Shown here: piece by piece, positions 35,889-46,164 of the stretch | Layout of the letters: every line of letters begins with the position of its first letter | Numbering within the stretch: position 1 is the first letter of the stretch | DNA from: Paulinella micropora | Taxonomy: Eukaryota; Cercozoa; Imbricatea; Euglyphida | Assembly (NCBI GenBank): GCA_009731375.1 | Contig: BJOX01000017.1 | Coordinates: 1,594,764 to 1,655,449 of the forward strand | Direction of reading: 5' to 3' | DNA length: 60,686 bases | The notes under the pieces: generated by a model | The model's database searches: none | Told to the model about the DNA's origin: nothing | The model's input: only the letters and a program-made list of their open reading frames with translations | Program-made: the position numbers and the translations under genes

Positions 35889-37417
35889 GAACAACAACGA
35901 CACGGAGTGAGGGTAAGGGGAAGGGGAAGGGGCGTTGGAGGAGGTGATTGTGGAGGTGGTGGTGGAGGAAGTGGAGGAAGTAGAGAAGGTAGAGGAGGAG
36001 GAGGTGGTGGAGGTAGCAGAGGTAGAGGAGGTAGCGGAGGAGGGACTGGCGGAGGAGGTAGTACGTTAGATATCTGCTACCTGACCTTTCCCTCTTCCTC
36101 CTCCTATTCCACCTCTACCACCTCTACCTCCACCTATACCACCCCAACTTTCTCTCTTTCCTCCTGGCCTTGCCGCCGCTCTCCCGCTTGCTAATTATAC
36201 TTTACTCACTTCATCCTCTCCACCTTCTTCTTCTTCTTCTTCTTCTTCTTCTTCTTCTTCTTCTTCTTCTTCTTCTTCTTCTTCACCACATCTACCTCAT
36301 CCTCCCCCACCCCCTCCCCTCCACCTCCTCCTCCTCCAACACTCTGAGACCCGACCTTACCATCAAGAGTCGTTCAACGACACAAAGACTTCTACGAGCT
36401 AAATGGCATATATTACGACCAAAACTCTCCCTTACATTTGCTTTCCATTCAAAGCCCACAAACGTCCACCAAAAGACGCACGGTACATAACCAGCTGCGG
36501 AGATTGTTCCTTGCGTGCCCTCGGTGTCATCCTCAACCTCGGCTTCCGAGAGGTCGAACTATTGTCTACCCATCTGTGGAATCATATCTTTGAATTCAAC
36601 AACCTCCAACACCTCCCAGTCTGGATCATCAAAAACTCACAAAACGTGAAACACATGGTCGAACTTCTAAATCAAACCAAACCTCCTGGTGAACAAGTTC
36701 ACCTCCAACACAGTTCCCCTGTGCACTTTAGACTTCTCGACTCTCTACACCTCCCTTCCCCAACCCCAACTCATCAATCGCTTATCTAACTACATCCGAG
36801 TCGCCTACCTTCTCAAATGCAACATCGCCCGATCCACGCATCTCTACTTCTCCTTCCACTACCGTACACATTCCTACAACCCTCCTGTCTGGCGCTCTCA
36901 CCCTCCCCCAAGCCAAAAGGCCTACGATCTTTTTCTCGACGCGGACACTTATATTTCCTTCCTCAACTTCCAAATCGACAACTCTTTCATCGCCTTCGGC
37001 GAACTCGTTCTGCAGCAAACAATCGGCATCCCTGTCAACGACTGCGTACATCCGGCCGACAATTTCCTGTTCACGTACGAATTCAACTTCTTCCTTCAAC
37101 TCATCAATCTCTATCGCATTCCCCTTATCCAATCCCTCGCCCTTGCCGAACGCTTCTTGGATGATCTCCTATCTCTCAACAATCCGGCTTTCAGCAAATA
37201 CCGCTACCATACTCGCCCTCTACGCTTCTCCTTCTTCGATACATCACCCTCGCCAATCAACCCTCTCGCCTCTCTCGTACCCCAACAACGATACAATCTA
37301 CTTTCTCTCCAACACGCTGAAATCCAAGGCATCTACCCACATCCCCTATCTCTATTCTGCCACCCACCCTTTCTTTGTACTGACAATAAAGTTAACTTTA
37401 CCCCACATCAGTTGTAA
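35560..37417 (+). pseudogene. Penelope-like (or related) reverse transcriptase, decayed
   Basis: Three frame segments keep the order of this RT type: about 35603-35790 (HFVITYCDKAYKNYSTLCKK, like the conserved DKA...CKK block), about 36403-36690 (PFKAHKRPPKDARYITSCG, like the K.HK.P..R.I block) and 36689-37417 (TLDFSTLYTSLP, GIPVNDCVHP, then RFLDDLLSLNNP with FLDD in the catalytic position, then IYPHPLSL). Two frame changes and an insertion of AAC, GGAGGT and TTC repeats (about 35785-36280) break it. The GIP block departs from the usual GIPMGTNCAP. The assignment is from motif memory. Confidence 0.6.
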
Positions 37418-38290
37418 TATATTAACTTAGCATAGATTCATCGGTCCTTAAAACAGACGGTGGGAGCGCTTATGTGCCCCGTCTGTATGAGGTCATTATA
37501 CACATACATACATACATACATACATAGATACATACGTACGTACATAAATACATTTTTGTCGTCTCCGTAGCAATTTACATGCCGCCGAAACACTCTACTA
37601 CACAATCTTACCCCGCTTTCCCAACAGTTCCACCTTTCACCACTTTTACCATCTCTTTCCGTCAACAAATTTTCTCTAATGCACGTGCCTTTTCGCCTTG
37701 CTCTCCTTCTCTCTCGGCCCCACAATCAAACGTATGCTCGTCCTCAGCATTCTCAGCATTTCTGTTGCCTTCTTGCTCATACAAGGTTCCAAACTTCACC
37801 GCATCTCTTTTTTTGCTCCACTCTATGATATTCTACTTTTCCCCAACTTTCTACCTCCTACACCTATTTCTCAATATTTCATCCACAACTCATACAACCA
37901 ATCCACAACCCATGCTTTCCCATTTTTCAAACACGTCCGTAAATGACATGGGGTGGCTGTGTTGTCTGGTGTGTGATTTATGTAATTCGATTTCTCCTTT
38001 CGGCACATGCTTGGCAATATAGCAATCACCAATTCAAAAGGTAGTCTCTCCTGCCCACCCTTCTTATCCCCCTCTTCTCCCCCTCTTACCCTTCTTGCTG
38101 CACATCCATCTGACCTTTACACATCTTTTCACGTATCTTTACTACCAAAATCTCGGAAATTCACGCCCCAGATTCACGCTCGTTCCAACAAAAAGTATTT
38201 CATATGGTACATCATGAGCACAACCTGAGAGAGTGTCAGAAGTGAGGTCTGTTCGTAGAGGGCGGGAGGACTATGTGATTCTCTCTATCT
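37418..38290. other. possible decayed 3' part of the RT element; otherwise nothing recognised
   Basis: Pyrimidine-rich on +, with frames of 147 and 82 codons and no recognisable domain. A short inverted repeat (ACAGACGG...CCGTCTGT) lies at about 37452-37488. It might be the frame-shifted C-terminal part of the upstream reverse transcriptase. Confidence 0.3.
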
Positions 38291-38297
38291 TAAAACA

Positions 38298-39037
38298 TAT
38301 ACATACATACATGTGTACATACATACATACGTGTATACATGTATACATACATATATACATACATACATACATACATACATAGATGCATGCATACATACAT
38401 ACATACATACATATACATACATACATACATACATACATACATGCATACATGCATACATACACACATACATACAGACATACATACAGACAAGACATACATA
38501 CATACATACTTACATGCTTACATACATTACATACATACATACACACATACATACATACGTAGGTACGTACATACGTTACGTATGTTACGTATGTTACGTA
38601 ACGTACGTTACGTACATACATACGTACATACATACATACATACATACATACGTACGTACGTACGTACGTACGTACGTACGTTACGTACGTACGTACGTTA
38701 CGTACGTACGTTTTGTATTTACGTACGTACGTACGTACGTACATACATACATACATATACATACATATACATACATACAGACATACATACATACGAAGGG
38801 AACGAAAGATATGTCTGTATGCATATAAGTATCTATGTATGTCCGTCCGTCTGTCTGTCTGTATGTACGTATGTATGTATGTATGTATGTATATGTATGT
38901 CTTATGTATGTATGTATGTATGTATGCATGTATGTATGTATGTATGTATGCATGTACGCATGTATATGTATGTATGTACGTACACATACTTACGTAACGT
39001 ACATACGTACACGTGTGTATATGTATGTATATGTATG

Positions 39038-39069
<32 letters not shown>

Positions 39070-39130
39070 TGTATGTATGTATGTATGTATATGTATGTAT
39101 GTATGTCTGTCTGTCTGTCTGTCTGTCTGT
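38298..39130. repeat. (ATAC)n - (ACGT)n - (GTAT)n mirrored array
   Basis: ATAC repeats to about 38560, palindromic ACGT/GTAC-rich centre (about 38560-38745), ATAC, then GTAT repeats from about 38835 to 39120. The outer parts are reverse complements of one another. Confidence 0.9.
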
Positions 39131-39420
39131 AAGACTACCTGATATATTTTTGGAAGTGAAGATATGTGCATAATTGCAGGCAAAGATCTGTCCTCGTGTG
39201 TTTTGGGTCTTTGTGGTTATTACCTGGTTCTTTTACGTTGCTATGATCTTATTTGGTGACCCAAGCCAGCTCAATAGAGAAAATGCAGCAATAAGGATTG
39301 GACGGATACAGGAGAAGAAAACGGAATTCCATGTTGACTGTAGTATATCTCCTCTGTTTGCTGTGTAAATATATCTCCTCTGTTTGCTGTGGGCTCGACT
39401 AGAGAGGGTGTTTGAAAGCG

Positions 39421-40581
39421 ATGACCTCCCTCTCAACCTCCCTCTCAAGCAATGAGGCTGCATTCAAGGTGTTGTCAACTGAAGCGCGTGAGCTGTACCT
39501 GTCGACTGAGTGCGAGCGGATCTCTGCCCCGGTTGACAGCGCCACGTTCTACCGCGAGTTCGTGGCACAGGTCCCGCTAGTCCAACCTGCCCTCAATGCA
39601 TGCTCGTCTCTTGCCCTGTGTTAGAACAAGCCCGTTGTCATACAAGGCGCCTTGAAAACCTGGTCCCACACCTACTCGCCTTTCAAGGATGTAACCATGC
39701 CAAAAACAAACTGTTCAGGCCTGCGCTGGAGAAGTGGTCCAGTGGTTACCTGGTGTCGGTCGTCGGCGACGAAGTGGTCACTATCGACGCTACGCCTGAT
39801 GGACTAGGCGACGCGGTGGTGGACTCTACATGGTTCGTTACGCCTGCAGAAAAGCGCATGACATTTCGTGAGTTTGCACAAGCGCTCAAGAGGAATGGCA
39901 GGACAGAAGGTAGTAACCTGTTTGCTACAACCCAATATGTTCGAACGTCTTTAGGTGTACTGTACTGCCAACATCAAAACAGCTCGTTCACCGAGGAATT
40001 CAAAAAGCTTGAGGCCGATATAGATCCCAGTAGTTTGGACTTTGCGTTCGAAGCGTTTGGGCTTGAGCCTGATGGTTAGTCGCGCATGTCCGCAGATCAT
40101 ATTCTCCTCAAAGCACGAGCCTCATTTCTGTCTTTTTGTTTTTGTTGAATTTTCCTCTTTTTTCTTTCACGTTGGTGCATGTGCCCGCAAGCGATAAACT
40201 TTTGGATGGGTTCCTCTGAAGCGAAGTCCTGTCTTCACAGTGACCCTTACGAAAACATGTACTGTGTCATCGCTGGAGAGAAAGTCTTCACTCTCTATCC
40301 CCCCACCGATTTTTACTGGCTGCAAAGGAGGTGGTACAAGGTACTGCTTATCTTGCTTTGGTGCTGCTGTTACAAGGTTTGATGCTGACGGGCTCCATTT
40401 CCCGGGTCTGGCTGTGGTGCAGGCGGCACGCTACGAGCAGGCGGCGGACGGCACGTTCCGCGTGGCGCCCGAGGTGCCAGAGAGGCTGGTGCCGTGGCTA
40501 GACCTGCCCAGCACACCACCGACACGCCTTCAACACGCCACACCCATGCGCGTGACACTGCGCCCGGGTATACACTATCTA

Positions 40582-40630
<49 letters not shown>

Positions 40631-41598
40631 CAAAGTCTATGTTTGTGAAAGAGGGCGAGCAGAAGCCTAAGAGACAGTCATTTCATCGACCATCCCTGCT
40701 TGACACTGCAAACGATTGGCAACTCCAAACCCAATACACCGGTTCTGAGCAAGCCTTTCCTGTCCACATTTGTGTCACTGACCTCCGCCCCGATATCGTT
40801 GTCTGGTCACTGTCTACCAAGATATGTATTCTGATCGAGCTAACGTGCCCGGTCGAGGAAAACATCCTTGACGCACGAGCCTACAAGACCAACCGATACA
40901 ACAAGCTCAAATCTCAAATCGAGGACAACGGATGGACCTGCCACCTTCGACCAATCGAATGCGGGGCTCGCGGCATGGTATCGTTCTCTGTTCATCGATG
41001 TTTCCGCGCCTTGGGTTTTTCCCATCCCCAATCCAAATCCCTTTGCTTCAAGCTATCCTCCTGCGTAGCTCGTTGCTCTTTTGCGATTTATCGCTCCTGT
41101 GCAGTCAAAAATTGGACTAATCTTCCTCTAGTCCGTATTGGTGACTGCATTCCATCATAGCCGTCCAGTGTTGCATAGCCCGGGCTAGGTCCCTGCGGGG
41201 GTTTAGGCCTCATACAATGTCATCATTGTAGCTTGCGCAAGCTTACGGTGCTCAAAACACTTGGACTAACGGCTTCCTTTTCTTTCTCTTCTTCCTTATC
41301 CTCCCACTCTCCATTCCTAGATTGCCTTTTTCTTCAACGTCCTTCCTCTTCTTTTTCCAGAACACAGTCTACCCGTGATTCCCATCCCGGACACATGCAC
41401 AGTACACAAATTATTGTTTGATGTGAAACTGCGTTCCTTTGCAAGGACTACATTCCTTTGCGACATCTCACCTATTTATCTATCTATCTATTTATCTATC
41501 TATCTATTTATGTATCGAGCTATGATCTATCCATCTATCCATCTATCCATCTATCCATATACACCTATCCATCTATCCATCCATCCATCCATCCATCC

Positions 41599-41682
<84 letters not shown>

Positions 41683-42464
41683 GGAGGTTTGAGCTCTCGC
41701 TGAGACATGCTGTCGAGAGAGCTCTTCTGGTATCGCCTGCATTAGTCCCTTCCGTGCAAACATCACGGCTTAGCTGGGCATCGGGTTAATACTTTGCCCA
41801 CAGACTTTTTTCGTTGACGAAATCAGAAGCTCCTTTTTTCTGACATCAGTCGATATCTCATCACTCCACCTGGAGATCCCTCCAAGGCCACTCGAGGTGT
41901 CACTGACCCTCCCTTGGGCTTGGTTTTTTTGAAATGGGTGCCATCTGTCGATAGACAGAGAATTAGGGGATGGTGTGGGAGTGCTGGGCCCGTGGTGGGG
42001 TGCCCTATGTGTGCCTAGCCATACGCCTATGAGTCACATGCCGAAATAGCGTCGGAAGCACAATCTTGTTCCCTCAGGGTGCCCTTTCTCGCTTGTTGAG
42101 CCCGGAATAAAACCCACAGTGCTCTGTCGGTCTATGCTAGACTGTCACCACAGTCTCGAAATTCCATCTGCTTACTGGGTCCTCTGTAATGGAGGTGGGA
42201 GCTCGTTCTGCAAGGGGCGCTTATGGAACGAGTCCTGGCTCCGCCCGGTACTAGGGAGGTTTGAGCTCTCGCTGAGACATGCTGTCGAGAGAGCTCTTCT
42301 GGTATCGCCTGTATTAGACACTTCTGTGTAAACATCACGGCTTAGCTGGGCATCGGGTTAATACTTTGCCCACAGACTTCCTTGGTTGACGAAATCAGAA
42401 GCTCCTTTTTTCTGACATTAGTCGATATCTCATCTATCCATCTATCTATCTATCTATCTATCCC

Positions 42465-42531
<67 letters not shown>

Positions 42532-42560
42532 CATCCATCCATCCATCCATCTATCTATCC

Positions 42561-42615
<55 letters not shown>

Positions 42616-43768
42616 CCCGGAGGTGGTCCCTCCCCTCGATGTAAGAAAAATTGGTCGAGGAAGCGGGACATTGGCGATGAAGACCAACCCTCCTAGAGCA
42701 AACTGCACCACATGCCAGTTGGCTACCTCGCAATGCTGCACCATGGGTAGCTTTGGCATCAGGTGTTTCCTTTGAGCTCGCCCATAAAAGGTACTTACCC
42801 TGCACTTCGTGCTTGGTAAGTGGATCCCTCCGCTGGCCATTGGCTATGAGGGAGCCAGGAAGGCGAAGACAGGCCTGAGCCGAGGATGCCTCTTGGTAGG
42901 ACGCCTATGGCCTTTGGCTACGCGACGCTCCTAGATAAACACTATCTATCTATCTATCTACCTACCTATCTATCTATCTATCTATCTATCTAACTATCTA
43001 TCTATTCCATCTATCTATTCCATCTATCTGTTCCATCTATTTATTCTATCTATTTATTCTGTCTATCTATTCAATCTATCTATTCAATCTATCTATTCTA
43101 TCTATCTATTCTATCTATCTATTCTATCTATCTATTCTATCTACTCTATCTATTTATCAATTCTATTTATATCTACACATCTATTTTGACACATTCCATA
43201 CATATATATATATATACATAGTATATATATATGTATGTTGTATATATATATATATAGATATATGTATATATATATATATGTATAGATATATATACATACA
43301 TACATATATATATACTATATATATATATATTTCTGTGCGCGACGTGTGTGCACGTGGTCAGCATGCTCCTTGACTTGTGGCTGGCATGCATACAAGTAAT
43401 ATGCATGTTCGTGTATAGGGGAGGTGCTCTACCTACCATCACTGTGGTATCATGGCGTGGAGCAGTCAGAGCAAACTATCGCAGTAAATTTCTGGTTTGA
43501 CATGAAGTTTGACATCAAGTTTGCCTACTTCAAGTTTCAAGAGGCTGTCGCTGGCCTTGTCGACCCGTTGGTGCTGCATCCCGAACAGCGTGTTGCTGTC
43601 GAATCGCCACACGCACACCTCTCACGTGCACCCGTGCACACTCAGCGCCGCAGCTTCTTTGCAGGAAGCAAATTATCAAGCACTTGGATAATCTATTCCG
43701 CGATCGTTTTTGCTACATTTGCATCATATCATCTGGGTTATCGGGCAGGAAGGCATTCTAAAACATAA
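39421..43768 (+). CDS. JMJD7: JMJD7-like JmjC-domain protein (lysyl hydroxylase family), seven exons
   Basis: Exons 39421-39570, 39625-39662, 39719-39909, 39955-40074, 40192-40340, 40423-40567 and 43419-43768 give 380 residues, with all phases agreeing at GT-AG introns of 54, 56, 45, 117, 82 and 2851 nt. The product follows animal JMJD7 along its length: [18 protein letters not shown], the TPDGLGDAV block, [29 protein letters not shown], the Fe(II)-binding HSD at about 40235 in [32 protein letters not shown] and VPWLDL, then [15 protein letters not shown] with the distal His at 43451 and [11 protein letters not shown]. The family uses Fe(II) and 2-oxoglutarate to hydroxylate lysine in DRG GTPases. 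The last 65 residues or so beyond the usual end include a hydrophobic stretch and may be an extension or unspliced sequence. Confidence 0.9.
40633..41470 (+). mobile_element. retroelement 3' fragment with restriction-like endonuclease domain and 3' UTR
   Basis: The open frame from about 40633 to the TAG at 41158-41160 carries [10 protein letters not shown], then [13 protein letters not shown], an [10 protein letters not shown] helix, [16 protein letters not shown]. This D...E-x-T...K pattern resembles the PD-(D/E)XK-like domain at the C-terminus of some non-LTR retrotransposon proteins in animals and algae. The upstream RT is absent; the fragment starts right after a TATC array. A 310-bp 3' non-coding part follows and ends in TATC at about 41473. 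Its last 105 bp or so recur at 28391 and 28557. Confidence 0.6.
41471..41682. repeat. TATC/CCATC array
   Basis: TATT, TATC and CCATC repeats joining the family 2 3' end to TRIM copy C. Confidence 0.92.
41683..42432 (+). mobile_element. TRIM-like element, copy C
   Basis: Terminal repeats 41683-41860 and 42246-42432 share an insertion of about 36 bp (GAGCTCTCGCTGAGACATGC and on) that copies A and B lack. The outer 5' repeat lacks its first 9 bases or so. The interior matches copies A and B. Flanked on both sides by TATC. Confidence 0.75.
42433..42614. repeat. TATC array at the outer edge of the inverted repeat
   Basis: (TATC)n with a CCATC block. The match between the arms ends in this kind of repeat on both sides. 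Confidence 0.9.
42615..42942. mobile_element. complex island in TATC array, family 4 (short copy)
   Basis: About 330 bp between TATC arrays, also present at about 57421-57747 and 60314-60640. An open frame of 77 codons on minus (42840-42607) shows no known domain. Ends resemble 31881-32338. Confidence 0.5.
42943..43340. repeat. TATC/ATTC array and (TA)n tract
   Basis: TATC and CTATTC repeats to about 43165, then nearly pure TA with GTA/CATA interruptions from 43196 to 43331. It lies just upstream of the last JMJD7 exon. Confidence 0.9.
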
Positions 43769-44294
43769 CTGGTTCCAAAATCGCGACCTTCCCTTCGTCT
43801 CTGGCTTCTAACACACAAAGGACAGGAGCCAAGAAAACGAGGTAAGTAGTTTACAGAGCCGAACGCTCCAGCTACAATCGGTGTAAGCGTTGTGCCCAAC
43901 CCGCTCACCACCCTTCCCCCTACTCCACCGGCCCCCCATACCTCGCAAACCCCACACAGTCACACAAGCATGCCAAACCCAAGAAAAAGCAATAGTACAC
44001 ACTTAACACATCTATTACGTGCTGCATCGTAATGCATGATACTCTTTTTAAGTAACTAGATGGCTTGTGTCGTACATAGCGCAGAGACAGAGCAAGAACA
44101 CATACCGCCCATGTGTGGTACCATGAAGTGATAACAACAAACAACATAAGTATTTTTATGCAAAAACTTTTCATAAGCTCCCGGCGTAGCTTACCTAGCG
44201 GGCGCGCTACGACCATCCGTGAGACCCGCTCGAGCAGCGGGAGCAGTACCATGTCCTTGAGATCTCGGTAAAACGGCTCGACCTTCTCTATCAT
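43758..44294 (-). CDS. two-exon short model convergent with JMJD7, unrecognised
   Basis: Exons 44294-44195 and 43807-43758 join in phase 1 at a GTAAG donor and TTAG acceptor. The product would be 49 residues: MIEKVEPFYRDLKDMVLLP, then LLERVSRMVVARPL, then [16 protein letters not shown] and TAG. Codon use looks protein-like, but the start is not certain: the frame stays open for a few codons upstream and the exon may be internal. The stop codon (43760-43758) lies 10 nt inside the JMJD7 exon on the other strand. The same model is present at 56076-56612. Function unknown. Confidence 0.4.
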
Positions 44295-44731
44295 CTGTGG
44301 ATATACCTGGTGTCTCCGGCGGCTGAATCAACTCGTCATGATCGAGCCATACTGAGCCTGAAATTGTGGAGCCTCTATTCATGGCTCTGCTTTTTCTTTT
44401 CTTTCTTCCTTCCTTACGTTCTGTAGTGTTTGCGATTATGTGCGCTTCACCGCTATTTTTACTTTTTCCATCCATCCCCTCCTTACTTCTCCTTTCTTTT
44501 CCTCGTTTCTTTCGCTTTTCTCCCCAATTCTACCTTTTTTTTTTTTTTTTTTTTTCCTCCCTGTACCCCTTCTTCCCTCGTTTCCTTTTGGTTAGCCTCC
44601 TCCTTTCCAGTTCTGGTTTCAATGACCTCCGTTGACCGTTTGCTTCTCGTTTCCATCTTTTTCCTTTTTATTTCATCTCTTGTTCCCTTTACTGTTTTCC
44701 CCTACCTTTGTCCCCGTACTTTTTTTTTTTT

Positions 44732-44850
44732 TAAACGCAAACACTTTTAATAACACAATACTTTCCACTTGTATGAATAAGTAGGAAGCGTAAGAGTAAA
44801 ATGGAAGTGGTATCAAGAGATACAAAAGTCGAAAAATGAAACGTAAAAAC
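44732..44850. mobile_element. MITE-like element, copy 1
   Basis: About 119 bp. The ends are AAACGCAAACACTTTT and, at the other side, GAAACGTAAAA. Internal blocks CCACTTGTA and GGTATCAAGAGATAC are shared with the other copies. It sits between a T run and an AAC array. Confidence 0.6.
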
Positions 44851-44852
44851 AA

Positions 44853-44918
<66 letters not shown>

Positions 44919-45848
44919 AAAGAAGAAGAAGAAGAAGAAGAAGAAGAAGGAAGAAGAAGAAAAAGAAGGAAGAAGAAGAAGAAGAAGAAGAAGGAAGAAG
45001 AAGAAGGAAGAAGAAGAAGGAAGAAGAAGAAGGAAGAAGAAGAAGGAAGAAGAAGGAAGAAGAAGAAGGAAGAAGAAGAAGGAAGAAGAAGAAGGAAGAA
45101 GAAGAAGAAGAAGGAAGAAGAAGAAGAAGAACAATAACAAGAACAAGAACAGGAAGAAGAAGAAGAAGAAGAAGAAGAAGAAGAAGAAGAAGAAGAAGAA
45201 GAAGAAGAAGAAGAAGAAGCCCTGTCTTTCGTTCTTCTGCCTGTCGCCTGACGTCTTCTTTTTTTTTCCTTTGTGTCGGCCCCCTTTTCCTGTTTTTCTT
45301 CACTGTTGTTCCCCTTCTTCCCTCCCTTTCTTTTCATTTCGTGGTTTCTTTGCACTCTATTTCCCATCTTGGTTTTCGTTACTCTCCTTTTATATTCATT
45401 TTCTTCTTCTTCTTCTTCTTCTTCTTCTTCTTCTTCTTCTTCTTCTTCTTCTTCTTTCCTCTCTTGTTTCCTTCCATGTTTTCCCCTTTCTTTGTTTCTT
45501 TCTTCGCCCACTTCCTGCTTCTCTTTCTTTTTTTTCGTTGTTTTCCCCCTTTCTTTCTTTCTTTCTTTCGTGCTCTTTCGTTTTCTTCTTTCTTTTCCTT
45601 TTTTTTTTATTATTATTTTTTTTTACGCTTCACTTTTTCACTTTTGTATCTCTTGATACCTCTTCCATTCTACTCTTACGCTTCCCACTTACAAGTGGCA
45701 AGTATTGTATTATTAAAAGTGTTTGCGTAAAAGAAGAAGAAGAAGAAAGAAAGAAAGAAAGAAAGAAAGAAGGAAAGAAGGAAAGAAGAAGAAGAAGAAG
45801 AAGAAGAAGAAGAAGAAGAAGAAGAAGAAGAAAGGAGAAGACGTAGAA

Positions 45849-45891
<43 letters not shown>

Positions 45892-45947
45892 AAGAAGAAG
45901 AAGAAGAAGAAGAAGACTCTTGAAGAAGAAAACCCTAACTGGAAAGA

Positions 45948-45991
<44 letters not shown>

Positions 45992-46030
45992 GCTTCATCA
46001 TCTTACCACTTTTACTTCTCTTGGTACCAC
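44851..46030. repeat. AAC, AAG/GGAAG, TTC and AGT arrays of the left arm
   Basis: (AAC)n to 44919, (AAG)n with GGAAG to about 45220, pyrimidine-rich sequence with (TTC)n at about 45401-45455, (AAG)n at 45730-45840, (AGT)n, AAG and a T run at 45951-45986. Mirrored at about 54340-55520. Confidence 0.92.
45621..45732. mobile_element. MITE-like element, copy 2 (best preserved)
   Basis: 112 bp with inverted ends TTTTACGCTTCACTTTTT and AAAAGTGTTTGCGTAAAA. The interior has two small palindromes (CCACTT...AAGTGG and GTATC...GATAC). Opposite orientation to copy 1. No coding sequence. Confidence 0.65.
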
Positions 46031-46041
46031 TTCTATTTTAC

Positions 46042-46164
46042 TTTTACACAAACACTGTTTAATAAAGTACTTGCCACCCGTATAGTCTGAGTGGGAAGCA
46101 GAAGAGATAGAATGGAAGTGGTATCAAAGAGATACAAAAACGGAATAGAAATGAAGCGTAAAAA
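46042..46164. mobile_element. MITE-like element, copy 3
   Basis: Same family, diverged, ending ATGAAGCGTAAAA and followed by an A-rich run. Confidence 0.58.

Larger units (their letters stand above)
40568..43418 (+). other. invaded sixth intron of the JMJD7-like gene
   Basis: 2851 nt, against 45-117 nt for the other five. It contains TATC arrays, an endonuclease-like retroelement fragment, TRIM copy C, a family 4 island and a (TA)n tract. The outer end of the large inverted repeat falls inside it, at about 42615. Confidence 0.88.

Noticed and set aside
44836-45846. 336-codon Asn/Lys/Glu-rich frame and its 418-codon mirror at 54278-55534
   Set aside because: AAC and AAG arrays in frame, with no non-repeat core.
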